From Natronospira proteinivora (GTDB taxonomy: Bacteria; Pseudomonadota; Gammaproteobacteria; Natronospirales; Natronospiraceae), in the NCBI RefSeq assembly GCF_024170465.1, contig NZ_JALJYF010000001.1, positions 372,001-436,000 of the forward strand: a stretch of 64,000 bases of DNA, written 5' to 3'. A program made the position numbers and the translations under genes. Positions 44,227-53,226 of the stretch are shown piece by piece; positions within the stretch are counted from its first letter, which is position 1, and each line of letters opens with the position of its first letter. Under the pieces are notes generated by a model. The model saw only the letters and a program-made list of their open reading frames with translations. It was not told the DNA's origin and searched no databases.

Positions 44227-45249
44227 ATGGTCTCTGGCGAACAGCCGATATTCACCGATCTGCAGGGCCTGGAGAAGCTGCGGGGCATGGCCCGGCGGGA
44301 TGATCCGGAAGCCCTGCAGGCGGTCGCCCAGCAGTTCGAGTCCCTGTTCACCCACATGATGCTGCAGAGCATGCGCTCGGCTGGTTTCGGCGACGATCTG
44401 ACCGGCGGCAATGAAATGGAATTCTATCGTGACATGTTTGATCAGCAGATCGCGGTGGAAATGTCCCAGGGTGAAGGGCTGGGCCTGGCGGACATGATTG
44501 TTCGGGATCTGGGCGGCGACCCAGGGGCCCCGGCGGGCATGCGTCCCGGCGAGAGCAGTGTCGAGGCCCTGCGTCGGCGGGCCATTCCTGTCCGGGAGAC
44601 CGGAGAATCCGTACCCCGGCTGGACGAGTCCACCGGCCCCGGGCAGGGAGCTGCCGCCAATGGCGCCAGTGCCGAGTCGGATGAGGATTTCGAGCCCAAT
44701 GGTCCCCGGGAATTTCTGGAGCGGCTGATGCCCGCCGCCCGTGGTGCCGCCCGCCGTCTGGGTGTCGAGCCACAACTGGTGCTGGCCCAGGCGGCGCTTG
44801 AGACCGGCTGGGGGCAGCACATGATCCGGGACGGCGAAGGCCGCAACAGTTTCAACCTCTTTGGCATCAAGGCCAGCCGTGACTGGGAGGGTCCGGAAGT
44901 CACCGTGCCCACCCTGGAATTCGAGGAGGGCCTGCCGGTGCGCCGGCATGATCAATTCCGTGCCTATCAGTCCCCGGAAGACTCCCTGGAAGACTATGTT
45001 CGTCTGCTGGAGACCTCGCCCCGTTACCAGCAGGCCCTGGGGCAGGGCGATGATGCCGCTGCTTTCGGCCAGGCCCTGCAGGCGGGGGGCTATGCTACCG
45101 ATCCCCAGTACGCGGAGAAGATCCAGCGGGTGGCCGAGAGTGCGCCCATGCAGGACCTGCTGAATGGTTCCCAGGGCAATGATTTCCGGGGACAGCAGGA
45201 TTCCGGGACCGACGGGCTAAAGAATATGCCCTTCCGGCCGTATGAATAA
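44227..45249 (+). CDS. flgJ: flagellar rod assembly protein / peptidoglycan hydrolase FlgJ
   Basis: 340 residues, two domains. N-terminal rod-capping domain (about 15-100: AVAQQFESLFTHMMLQSMR, EFYRDMFDQQIAVEMSQGEGLGLADM), a variable linker, and a C-terminal glucosaminidase domain (about 160-305) with the catalytic Glu in LAQAALETGWGQHM. Opens the cell wall for the rod. Ribosome site is weak, suggesting coupling to flgI 12 bases upstream. Confidence 0.95.
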   Translation: MVSGEQPIFTDLQGLEKLRGMARRDDPEALQAVAQQFESLFTHMMLQSMRSAGFGDDLTGGNEMEFYRDMFDQQIAVEMSQGEGLGLADMIVRDLGGDPGAPAGMRPGESSVEALRRRAIPVRETGESVPRLDESTGPGQGAAANGASAESDEDFEPNGPREFLERLMPAARGAARRLGVEPQLVLAQAALETGWGQHMIRDGEGRNSFNLFGIKASRDWEGPEVTVPTLEFEEGLPVRRHDQFRAYQSPEDSLEDYVRLLETSPRYQQALGQGDDAAAFGQALQAGGYATDPQYAEKIQRVAESAPMQDLLNGSQGNDFRGQQDSGTDGLKNMPFRPYE

Positions 45250-45286
45250 GTATGCGTTGCGCCGCAATGCGCCGAGGTGATCGCCC

Positions 45287-47170
45287 ATGAGTCTGCTCAA
45301 TAACAGTGTGTCCGGTCTGCTGGCTGCCCAGCGGCAATTGACCACCACCGGCCATAACATCAACAACGTCAATACCGAGGGCTATAGCCGCCAACGGGTT
45401 GATCAGAGTACCCGGCCTCCCATGGGATTCGGGGATGGCTTTGTGGGCCAGGGCACCCAGGTTTCGGGTATCAACCGCCTGTATGACCAGTTCCTGGGAG
45501 ACCAGCTCCAGAACGCCACCTCCGCCCATGCCGAGCTGGAGTCCTTCACCAATCTGGCCCAGCGGGTGGATAACCTTCTGGCCGACGCCGACGCCGGTCT
45601 GACGCCCAGCCTGCAGAACTTTTTCAATGCGGTTCAGGATGTGGCTGATGATCCCTCATCCATCTCCGCCCGGCAGGTTCTTTTGAGCGAGGCCGAAGCG
45701 CTGGTCAACCGATTCGACACCATCGATCAGCGCATGAGCGACCTGGAAAGCGAGATCAATAGCGAGATCCGCAATTCCGTGGAAGAGATCAACGGCCTGA
45801 CCGATTCCATCGCCCGCCTAAATCAGCAGATCGGTGATGCGGTGGGCCAGGGGCGTGGGCAACCCAATGACCTGCTGGATCAGCGGGACCAGAAGCTCCA
45901 GGAATTGAGCGAGCTGATCAAGATCGAGAAAGTGAGCCAGGACGATGGTTCGGTGAATGTCTTTGTGGGCAACGGGACCAATCTGGTGATCGGCAATGAG
46001 CCCTATCAGCTGGAAGCCCGGCGGAATGACTTTGACCCTTCCCGCCTGGAAGTGGCGCGGGCAGGCCAGCCGGAGCCGGGCAATCTAAGTACCACGCTGG
46101 AAGGCGGCTCCCTGGGCGGGATTATGGGGTTCCGCGAGGATGTACTTGATCCCACCCTCAACCAGCTGGGCAAGATTGCCCATGGACTCACCGAGTCCTT
46201 CAATGAAGTGCATGCCGAGGGCATTGACCTGAGAGGGGAGTTTGGCGAAGCATTCTTCTCGGTGCCGGATCCCCAAGCCCGCCCCCGCCGTGGCAATGAA
46301 GGTGATGCCGAGATTCAGGCGACCGTTAGCAGTGCCCAGGAGCTGAGTGGCGGTGATTACCGGCTGCGCTTTGTGGGCGGTGATTGGCAGATCAACCGGG
46401 CCGATACCGGCGAGGAAGTGGACTTTGATGGCGACGGCAGCCCTGGTGATCCCTTCACCTTTGACGGGCTGGAAGTGGTGGTGGACGGCACCCCTGAAGA
46501 CGGGGACGCCTTTGAGATTCAACCTACTCGTGCTGCTGGCGGCGGTCTGGAGCGGGTGATTGATGATCCCCGTTCCGTGGCTGCGGCTGCCCCCATTATT
46601 GGCGGCGCCGATGGGGATAATCTGGGCAGCGGCACCATTACCCTCGGGGAAGTGGTGGATGTGGATGACCCGGATCTCATGGAGACCGTGGAAATCGAGT
46701 TCCTCGATGAGGACACCTTTGAAATCAATGGCGATACCTTCACCTATGAAGCCGGCGAGCCCATCGAATACAACGGCTGGCAAGTGAGCATTTCCGGTCA
46801 GCCCGAGGCCGGGGATACCTTTACTGTCCAGGCCAACAGCGGCGGCAGCGGTGATAACCGCAATGCCAACCGCCTGGCGGATTTGGTGGATGAAGGGGTG
46901 ATGGATGGTGGTCAGACCTCGCTTCAGGATGGGGTGGGGGAATTGGTGGCGGATGTGGCCACCAAGACGTCCCAGGCCCAGACCAACCGGGATGCCCAGT
47001 CCACCCTGAAGAGCCAGGCCCGGGAATCCCTGGAGTCCGTCTCCGGCGTGAATCTGGACGAAGAGGCAGCCAATCTCATGAAATTCCAGCAGGCCTATCA
47101 GGCCTCGGCGCAATCCATTCGGGTGGCTGACACCATCTTCCAGTCATTGATCAACGCGGTGGGGAGGTAA
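45287..47170 (+). CDS. flgK: flagellar hook-associated protein 1, FlgK
   Basis: 627 residues, longer than Salmonella FlgK (553). N-terminal VSGLLAAQRQLTTTGHNINNVNTEGYSRQRV and C-terminal VNLDEEAANLMKFQQAYQASAQSIRVADTIFQ are canonical. The extra length lies in the surface-exposed middle (about 345-520), which contains two related modules ending G-x-P-x-x-G-D-x-F. A similar module occurs once in FlgL. First hook-filament junction protein. GAGGTGA ribosome site. Confidence 0.94.
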   Translation: MSLLNNSVSGLLAAQRQLTTTGHNINNVNTEGYSRQRVDQSTRPPMGFGDGFVGQGTQVSGINRLYDQFLGDQLQNATSAHAELESFTNLAQRVDNLLADADAGLTPSLQNFFNAVQDVADDPSSISARQVLLSEAEALVNRFDTIDQRMSDLESEINSEIRNSVEEINGLTDSIARLNQQIGDAVGQGRGQPNDLLDQRDQKLQELSELIKIEKVSQDDGSVNVFVGNGTNLVIGNEPYQLEARRNDFDPSRLEVARAGQPEPGNLSTTLEGGSLGGIMGFREDVLDPTLNQLGKIAHGLTESFNEVHAEGIDLRGEFGEAFFSVPDPQARPRRGNEGDAEIQATVSSAQELSGGDYRLRFVGGDWQINRADTGEEVDFDGDGSPGDPFTFDGLEVVVDGTPEDGDAFEIQPTRAAGGGLERVIDDPRSVAAAAPIIGGADGDNLGSGTITLGEVVDVDDPDLMETVEIEFLDEDTFEINGDTFTYEAGEPIEYNGWQVSISGQPEAGDTFTVQANSGGSGDNRNANRLADLVDEGVMDGGQTSLQDGVGELVADVATKTSQAQTNRDAQSTLKSQARESLESVSGVNLDEEAANLMKFQQAYQASAQSIRVADTIFQSLINAVGR

Positions 47171-47176
47171 AAGCCC

Positions 47177-48370
47177 ATGAGAGTCTCCACCACCTGGTTT
47201 AATCTCAATGCCACCCAGCAGATGCAGAATCAGCAGGGGCAGCTGGCCAAGACCCAGGAACAGGCCGCCAGTGGCAAGCGCATCGTGCGGCCTTCGGATG
47301 ACCCCATTGGTTCGGTCCAGGCGCTGGAGCTGGGACGTGCTCTGCAGAAAACCGATCAATATGATCGCAATGCGACCATGGCCCAGAACCGCCTTCAGAC
47401 CCAGGAAAGTATTCTGGACGAGGCCGGCAATATCATGCAGCGTGTCCGCGAGCTGACCGTGCAGGGTGCCAATGGCTCCCAAGATAATGACAGCCGCAGT
47501 TTCATTGCAGCCGAGCTCAAGGAGCTGCGCTCGGCCCTGGTGGACATGGCCAATACCAAAGATGCCAGCGACAACTTTATCTTTGCCGGTTTCCAGGGCG
47601 ATACTCAACCCTTCTCACCCACCAGTGACGGTGTGGTGTACAACGGCGACTCGGGCCAGCGCACCCTGCAGATCGGGCCCAACCGGACCGTGACCGACGG
47701 CAATCCCGGCGCCGAGGTCTTCATGAACATCCGTGAAGGCAATGGCACCTTCAAGGCCGAGGCGGGCGCGGCCAATGAAGGTAGCGGGGTGATCAAGAAC
47801 ACCAGCGTGCGGGATCTCCAGCAGTGGACAGGTGATACCTACGAGATCGAAATCCTGGCCGATGGCGAGTACGAGGTCCGCGATTCCGACGGTACGGTGG
47901 TGGAGAGCGGCGAGTTTCAGCCCGGCGAGACCATCCAGTTTTCCGGTATTGAGTTGACCATCGACGGGACACCGGAGGAAGGCGACCAGTTCGAGGTTTC
48001 TCCCAGCCAAAACAGCAGTGTCTTCAATACCCTGGATCGCCTGATCGATGCCTTTGATAGCCCGGTTAGCAATTCCCGGGATCGGACGCAGCAGCTGAAC
48101 GAGGTTAATCGCTCACTGGATGATATTGATCAGGGTGTGGCCCAAATGCTGGAAGTCCGCGCCGAGACCGGTGCACGCTTGAAGGCCATCGATGACCAGG
48201 TGGCGGTGAATGACGGCAGCCGCCTGGACCTTGAGACCACCAAATCCGGCATTGAAGACCTGGATTATGCCGAGGCCATCACCCGTCTCAATCAACAGCA
48301 GGTGGGACTGCAGGCGGCTCAGCAAGCCTATGTGAGAACCCAGGGGCTGAGTCTCTTTAACTTTATGTAG
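47177..48370 (+). CDS. flgL: flagellar hook-associated protein 3, FlgL
   Basis: 397 residues (Salmonella 317). N-terminal MRVSTTWFNLNATQQMQNQQGQLAKTQEQAASGKRIVRPSDDP-type start, flagellin-like D0/D1 helices at both ends, and C-terminal YAEAITRLNQQQVGLQAAQQAYVRTQGLSLFNFM. Middle insert carries one G-x-P-x-x-G-D-x-F module. Second junction protein. GGGGAGG upstream, six bases after flgK. Confidence 0.93.
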   Translation: MRVSTTWFNLNATQQMQNQQGQLAKTQEQAASGKRIVRPSDDPIGSVQALELGRALQKTDQYDRNATMAQNRLQTQESILDEAGNIMQRVRELTVQGANGSQDNDSRSFIAAELKELRSALVDMANTKDASDNFIFAGFQGDTQPFSPTSDGVVYNGDSGQRTLQIGPNRTVTDGNPGAEVFMNIREGNGTFKAEAGAANEGSGVIKNTSVRDLQQWTGDTYEIEILADGEYEVRDSDGTVVESGEFQPGETIQFSGIELTIDGTPEEGDQFEVSPSQNSSVFNTLDRLIDAFDSPVSNSRDRTQQLNEVNRSLDDIDQGVAQMLEVRAETGARLKAIDDQVAVNDGSRLDLETTKSGIEDLDYAEAITRLNQQQVGLQAAQQAYVRTQGLSLFNFM

Positions 48371-48404
48371 GGATCCGCAGTTGGACCGGTGAGCATCGGT
48401 CAGA

Positions 48405-48569
48405 CGCCGTCTCTGGCGCTGCTCCGGCGTTACTTCGGCCATCCCTGGCCTTCGCCCTTCGGGCCTGCAAGCGGAGCTTGCAGTTCAAATGCGTTCCAGA
48501 CGCATTTGTACCGCTCTTGCCCGTAGCGCTGCTACTGTGCGGCGGGCGGTGCCTTGGATCAGGCCAAGG
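48405..48569. repeat. array of at least six consecutive short inverted repeats
   Basis: Seen in order: CGCC/GGCG (48405-48418), GGCCA/TGGCC (48437-48450), GCCC/GGGC (48454-48464), CTGCAAGC/GCTTGCAG (48465-48483), CAAATGCGT/ACGCATTTG (48486-48508), GTAGC/GCTAC (48523-48535), CCTTGG/CCAAGG (48552-48569). The last strong ones are perfect with loops of three to six bases and almost no spacer between neighbours. Could be a structured RNA, a REP-type repeat or a stability element. Confidence 0.6.
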
Positions 48570-48631
48570 GCAGCCTCTGACCATCACCTCCCGGCCCGAC
48601 TGCGGAGGACCAGTTCCGCCGAGAATAGGCT

Positions 48632-48656
48632 GTGGGAGGGGCATTCCTGCCCCGAC
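48632..48656 (+). repeat. REP-like palindrome (GTGG head)
   Basis: A GTGG tetranucleotide, GA, then GGGGCA-TTCC-TGCCCC. This head-plus-palindrome layout is that of REP elements mobilised by RAYT transposases in gammaproteobacteria. Only one copy is seen here and no RAYT gene. Confidence 0.45.
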
Positions 48657-48737
48657 TGGATGTTTTATCTACTCCTGACCGTTAATCGGGGTCGATTCAC
48701 CGTTCGTCGGTGCTGACCAAAAAAATCGCCCGATCCC

Positions 48738-48764
48738 TAAAGTCTCCCCCTGAAGCGCCGTTAA
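48738..48764 (+). promoter_or_regulatory. sigma28 (FliA) promoter of flagellin
   Basis: TAAAGTCT, 11 bases, GCCGTTAA: an essentially perfect sigma28 promoter. +1 near 48773 would leave a leader of about 105 bases before the flagellin ATG. Confidence 0.92.
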
Positions 48765-48878
48765 GCCTCCTGACAGCGCCGCGAATGTCCGCTTCACCCA
48801 GGGGACCCGGCGTTGGGCATGAAGCCCGGGATGGACCCGGAGCACTTCAGACAACGGTAAATATCAGGAGAGTGCATC

Positions 48879-50288
48879 ATGAGCATGGGTACGGTGATCA
48901 ACACCAACATCATGTCGCTCAACGCCCAGCGGAACCTGGGGTCTTCTCAGGGACAGCTGGCGACTTCGCTTGAGCGTCTTTCTTCCGGCCTGCGCATTAA
49001 CAGCGCGCGGGACGATGCGGCCGGTCTGGCCATTTCCGAGCGTTTTACGGCACAGATCAACGGCCAGAACCAGGCGGTTCGTAACGCCAATGACGGCATT
49101 TCCTTCTCCCAGACCGCCGAAGGCGCCCTGGATGAAGTCTCCAACCTGCTGCAGCGGGTGCGTGAGCTGGCCGTGCAGTCGGCCAACGACACCAACTCCG
49201 CATCCGATCGCCGGGCCCTGAACGAAGAGGTCCAGCAGGCCGTGCAGGAAGTGCAGCGGATTGCCACCTCCACCCAGTTCAACGACCAGAATGTGCTGGA
49301 TGGTTCACTGGAAGACCTGGTGTTCCAGGTGGGTGCCAACCGGGGCCAGACCATCAGCGTGGCGGGTGTGGATGCCCGTAGTTCCGAGCTGGGTGCCACA
49401 GTTGGTGATGGTTTCGCAATCACTGCCAGTGAGTTTGCCACGGGTGGCGCCCTTGCCGGTCTGGACGGGGATTCTCTCGCCATTAACGGTGAGGAGATCG
49501 ATCTCAGCGGCATTGACAGCATTGGTGGCGTGATCACCGAGATCAACAACGCCTTTGCCGATACCAATGTGCAGGCCGCGCGCGCCGAACAGGCTGTGGT
49601 GGAAGTGGATGACTTTGCCGCGGGGAGTGGCGGTACGCTGACCCTCAATGGTGCTAATATCGATATCGATGCCGGTATGTCAACTGGCGATTTTGTCAAC
49701 GCGATCAATGACGAGCGTGGGCAAAGTGGGGTCGCTGCGGTGGAAAACACCGCCGGTAATATTGTCCTGACTGCCTCCGAAGACATTGCCTTCTCCATCG
49801 AATCGGATGGCACTGGTGATGTTGAATTTGGTGGTCTGACTGACGAAGGTAGTGACAGCTTCCTGCGCGGTATCGAGCTTTCCACCGATGTGGGCGAGTC
49901 CATCACTGTAACGGGTGATGAGATTGCAGAGCTGGGCATTGATTTCGAAAACAACCCGGATCAGCTGGGTGACTTCGCGGCGGCCGATGCCTCCGTGCTG
50001 ACTCGCGCGGATGCCGATTCAGCCATTCGGACCATGGACTTTGCTATCCAGCAGGTCTCCGGTCTGCGTTCCGAGCTGGGTGCGGTCCAGAACCGTTTCG
50101 AGGCTACCATCGCCAACCTGCAGGTGGGTTCGGAGAATCTCTCCGCTGCCCGCTCCCGGATCCAGGACACGGACTTTGCTCAGGAAACCGCTGAGCTGAC
50201 CCGTGCCCAGATCCTGCAGCAGGCCGGTACCTCGATTCTGTCGCAGGCCAATGCCGTCCCGCAGACGGTGCTGGGTCTGCTGCAGTAA
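48879..50288 (+). CDS. fliC: flagellin
   Basis: 469 residues. Highly conserved N-terminal D0/D1 (TVINTNIMSLNAQRNLGSSQ, LERLSSGLRINSARDDAAGLAISERF) and C-terminal D1/D0 (AVQNRFEATIANLQVGSENLSAARSRIQDTDFAQETAELTRAQILQQAGTSILSQAN). Residues about 180-370 form variable outer domains with flagellin-IN type motifs (SLAINGEEIDLSGI, LTLNGANIDIDAGMS), very acidic. GGAGAG ribosome site and sigma28 promoter. Single flagellin in this window. Codons are strongly biased, as for abundant proteins. Confidence 0.96.
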   Translation: MSMGTVINTNIMSLNAQRNLGSSQGQLATSLERLSSGLRINSARDDAAGLAISERFTAQINGQNQAVRNANDGISFSQTAEGALDEVSNLLQRVRELAVQSANDTNSASDRRALNEEVQQAVQEVQRIATSTQFNDQNVLDGSLEDLVFQVGANRGQTISVAGVDARSSELGATVGDGFAITASEFATGGALAGLDGDSLAINGEEIDLSGIDSIGGVITEINNAFADTNVQAARAEQAVVEVDDFAAGSGGTLTLNGANIDIDAGMSTGDFVNAINDERGQSGVAAVENTAGNIVLTASEDIAFSIESDGTGDVEFGGLTDEGSDSFLRGIELSTDVGESITVTGDEIAELGIDFENNPDQLGDFAAADASVLTRADADSAIRTMDFAIQQVSGLRSELGAVQNRFEATIANLQVGSENLSAARSRIQDTDFAQETAELTRAQILQQAGTSILSQANAVPQTVLGLLQ

Positions 50289-50339
50289 GCGGCAACCGGA
50301 AAGCTGCATGACAGGCCCGAATAATCGGGGTCTGGTGGA

Positions 50340-50371
50340 AGCGGGCAGGGCCCTGAAGCCCTGTCCGCTTT
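50340..50371 (+). terminator. probable flagellin terminator
   Basis: Eleven-pair stem (50340-50350 with 50359-50369, including wobble) and eight-base loop, about 50 bases after the flagellin stop; only two T residues follow. Confidence 0.5.
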
Positions 50372-50468
50372 CGCGCGTTCTGGAGACAGGACGGCAACAA
50401 TAAAGAGGGGAGGGGCCGCTCCGGCCCGCATCGGGCCCACGGGGTGGGCCAAATGGAGGAAAATCGCC

Positions 50469-50897
50469 ATGTCTTACGAAATCAGTGGCATGAGTTTGGG
50501 CGTTGAGAGCGGCAAGGCCTTGCCGCGGAACGAGGCAAGATCGGGCCGGTCGGAAGCAGAAGGGACTGCTCGCCCGGAGCCCCAGCGGCTTGAAGCCCAG
50601 TCTTTGAAAGTTGCAGATCCGGCCGTTGATGGGCGAGCGCTGGAAGCCCTGGCTGAGCGGGCGGCTGAAGAGCTGAGCGATGCCATGGAGTCTGCCCAGC
50701 CCTATTTTCGGCCCGACCTGGAATTCAAAGTGGATGAAACCTCGGGCAGAACCGTGATTACGGTCTATCATCCAGAGACGGAAGAAGTGATTCGCCAGAT
50801 CCCCCCGGAAGAGGCTATGCGCTTGGCACAGATATTGCGAGAATCCGGGGAAAATGGCGATTTCAGCGAATTGAGTCTGATTCAGGCCAAGGCCTGA
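50469..50897 (+). CDS. flaG: FlaG-family protein
   Basis: 142 residues. A variable polar N-terminal half and the FlaG core in the C-terminal half (LEFKVDETSGRTVITVYHPETEEVIRQIPPEEAMRLAQ). FlaG homologs affect filament length in polar flagella. GGAGGAAAA upstream. Sits between flagellin and fliD, its usual place; 180 bases after fliC without a clear promoter of its own. Confidence 0.92.
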   Translation: MSYEISGMSLGVESGKALPRNEARSGRSEAEGTARPEPQRLEAQSLKVADPAVDGRALEALAERAAEELSDAMESAQPYFRPDLEFKVDETSGRTVITVYHPETEEVIRQIPPEEAMRLAQILRESGENGDFSELSLIQAKA

Positions 50898-50950
50898 GGG
50901 GCCGGCATTCCGGCCAGGCAGTTTAAGCCCTGAGTGGCGAGGAGGACAGC

Positions 50951-52354
50951 ATGTCCATTATTAGTGCGCAAGGGATCGGTTCCGGTCTGGATATCAATGA
51001 CATCGTCAGCCAGCTGGTGGAGGCCGAGCGTGCCCCCGCCCAGCGCCGGATCGATCGCGGTGTGGAACGCGCCGAAGAACAGATTTCGGCCATCGGACAG
51101 CTCAAGAATGTGATGTCCGAGTTGCGGGACGGCATGTCTTCCCTGCGGGATGCCTCCGCCTTTCGCAACCGGGAAGCCACATCCACCAATGAGGAGGTGT
51201 TTTCCGCCTCCGCGACCCGCCAGGCCTCGGAGGGTAATTACTCCGTGCAGGTAGAGCAGCTGGCCCGGGCCCAGAGTCTGGCCAGTGATGCCTTTGACGA
51301 TGCTGATACCCATGTAGGTACCGGTACCCTCAGTATCACGGCGGGTAATAGCAGCTTCGATGTAGATATCGATGAGAACAACAATAGCCTTGCCCAGGTT
51401 CGTGATGCCATTAATGAAGCTGCCAATGGCGAGGGACTGTCGGCCAGCATCATCAATACCAGTGAAGGGGCTCGCCTGGTGCTCAATAGCCGGGACACCG
51501 GTGAGGAAAACGCAATCACCATTGAAGCCTCTGGTGGAGATGGTGGCCTGGAAGCGCTGGCTTTCGATCCCGAAGACCTGGATGAGGAGGGCAATAACAC
51601 CGCGGGTGGCTTAAACCAGACTCAGGCCGCTCAGGATGCCGAAGTCTTTATCAATGGGTTTGCCCACAGCAGTGCCAACAATCAGATTGACGGGGTGATT
51701 GATGGGGTGACCATTGATCTCAACAGCGCCAACCCGGGCCAACTGGAAACCCTGGAGGTTAGCCAGGACCGGGAATCGGCCCGGGAGGCGGTCAATGAAT
51801 TCGTGGAACGCTTCAATGGCTTTATCGGGGCAGTCAATCAACTGACGGCTTATGATTCCGAGACCGGTGAAGCCGGGCCGCTTCAGGGGGATTCGTCCAC
51901 CCGCCGGATCGTCAGCCAGCTTCGTAATGAATTGAATACCCAGGTGGATGGGGTCGATGGCCCGTTCTCCACCTTGGCCGAGATCGGCATCATTACCCGC
52001 AGCGATGGCACATTGGAAGTGGACAATGAACGCCTGGATTCGGCCATGAATGACAATTTCGATGCCGTGGGCCGCTTATTCGGTGGGGAGGACGGCCTGG
52101 CCCGGCGCATGGATAACCTGGCCGGTGAATACACCCGCTTCGGTGGACTGCTGGATGGCCGGCAGGATGGCCTGCAGGATCGCCTGGATAATCTGGGCAG
52201 CCAGCAGGAGCGCCTGGAGCGCCGCATGGAGAGTGTGGAGGCTCGGTACACTTCCCAGTTTGCTGCCATGGATTCCCTGGTGGCCAATCTGCGCAGCCAG
52301 GGGGATTTCCTCACCGAGCAGCTGGCCAATGTGCCCACGCCGGGACAAAACTGA
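50951..52354 (+). CDS. fliD: flagellar filament capping protein FliD (HAP2)
   Basis: 467 residues. N-terminal SAQGIGSGLDINDIVSQLVEAERAPAQRRI, central flagellin-IN like part (GTLSITAGNSSFDVDIDENNNSLAQVRDAIN), and C-terminal coiled coil LDNLGSQQERLERRMESVEARYTSQFAAMDSLVANL. Caps the filament. GAGGAGGACAGC precedes the ATG. 53 bases after flaG. Confidence 0.95.
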   Translation: MSIISAQGIGSGLDINDIVSQLVEAERAPAQRRIDRGVERAEEQISAIGQLKNVMSELRDGMSSLRDASAFRNREATSTNEEVFSASATRQASEGNYSVQVEQLARAQSLASDAFDDADTHVGTGTLSITAGNSSFDVDIDENNNSLAQVRDAINEAANGEGLSASIINTSEGARLVLNSRDTGEENAITIEASGGDGGLEALAFDPEDLDEEGNNTAGGLNQTQAAQDAEVFINGFAHSSANNQIDGVIDGVTIDLNSANPGQLETLEVSQDRESAREAVNEFVERFNGFIGAVNQLTAYDSETGEAGPLQGDSSTRRIVSQLRNELNTQVDGVDGPFSTLAEIGIITRSDGTLEVDNERLDSAMNDNFDAVGRLFGGEDGLARRMDNLAGEYTRFGGLLDGRQDGLQDRLDNLGSQQERLERRMESVEARYTSQFAAMDSLVANLRSQGDFLTEQLANVPTPGQN

Positions 52355-52388
52355 ATCGAGAACAGGACCCTGTCCTGGGAGTGAATGA

Positions 52389-52832
52389 ATGTATAAGCCA
52401 AATCGGACTGCCGCCCTCAATGCCTACCAGGAAGTGGGGGTTCGCTCCGGCCTGGATGAGGCCAATCCTCATCGACTGATCCAGATGCTGATGGAAGGTG
52501 CCCTGGATCGCATTGCCCAGGCCCGGGGACATATGGAACGCAAGGAGATTGGCCCCAAAGGTGAGCAGGTTAGCCGGGCCATCAATATCATTGAGGGACT
52601 GCGGGTCTGTCTCGATCCGAGCCAATCCCAGGAACTGGCCGAGCGGCTGGAACAGCTCTACGACTACATGGGGCGGCGGCTGGTGGAAGCCAATCTGCAC
52701 AACGATCCGGAAATCCTGGAGGAGGTCAGCCGCCTGCTCAAGGAAATCAAGTCCGGTTGGGATGCCATTCCGGCGGAAGCCGTTCAGCAGGCGGTGGAAC
52801 AGACCCAGACGAACGAATCGGTGTCCACCTGA
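52389..52832 (+). CDS. fliS: flagellar export chaperone FliS
   Basis: 147 residues, all helical, with the family blocks ALNAYQEVGVRSGLDEANPHRLIQMLMEGALDRIAQARGHM and KGEQVSRAINIIEGLRVCLD. Binds the flagellin C-terminus. GGGAG upstream. Its stop shares one base with the FliT-like gene's start (TGATG). Confidence 0.95.
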   Translation: MYKPNRTAALNAYQEVGVRSGLDEANPHRLIQMLMEGALDRIAQARGHMERKEIGPKGEQVSRAINIIEGLRVCLDPSQSQELAERLEQLYDYMGRRLVEANLHNDPEILEEVSRLLKEIKSGWDAIPAEAVQQAVEQTQTNESVST

Positions 52833-53194
52833 TGTTTCCGGCAATGGACCCTCACTGGATTGATGCCCTGCCGGCCGATAAACGGGAAGTGCTGTCCCGG
52901 ATTGAGTCTCTTCATACTGCGTTAATGGAGGCGGCGGAAAGCGGGGATTGGGTTCGCACGGCGGAGCTGGAACGGGAACGGGCTACCTGTTTGCAGGCCC
53001 TTTATGCGAATGTGCAGGATCTGGACCCTGATACCGGTGAATGTCTGGCACGAATCACGGAACAACTGATTCGTGGAGACCGGGCACTGATGAACAAGGT
53101 TGAACGGGAGCGCAGCCGCCTGGGGGATGAGCTCGGCCATTTGCGACGGGGACAGAAGGCCGTGAATGCCTATACGGATCATGCCAGACGCTGA
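52832..53194 (+). CDS. fliT: FliT-like flagellar chaperone
   Basis: 120 residues, helical and charged, starting at the ATG overlapping the fliS stop. The pattern of two long helices (REVLSRIESLHTALMEAAESGDWVRTAELERERATCLQALY) and the position directly after fliS fit FliT, the FliD chaperone, although sequence identity to enteric FliT is weak. Translation is probably coupled to fliS. Confidence 0.7.
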   Translation: MFPAMDPHWIDALPADKREVLSRIESLHTALMEAAESGDWVRTAELERERATCLQALYANVQDLDPDTGECLARITEQLIRGDRALMNKVERERSRLGDELGHLRRGQKAVNAYTDHARR

Positions 53195-53226
53195 AATCAT
53201 CAGCCATTGACAGGCGGGAGAGCCCA

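Larger units (their letters stand above)
48371..48878 (+). other. 508-bp flgL-flagellin intergenic region with hairpin array, REP-like palindrome and sigma28 promoter
   Basis: No credible protein gene. From left to right it holds a chain of closely packed inverted repeats (48405-48571), a REP-like palindrome (48632-48656), a CACCG/CGGTG hairpin (48698-48712) and the flagellin promoter (48738-48764). Confidence 0.7.

Noticed and set aside
48405-48569. CRISPR array
   Set aside because: The hairpins are all different in sequence; there is no repeated unit with regular spacers and no cas gene.
48489-48716. 75-codon open frame between flgL and flagellin
   Set aside because: It runs through the hairpin array and REP-like palindrome, lacks a ribosome site and resembles no protein.
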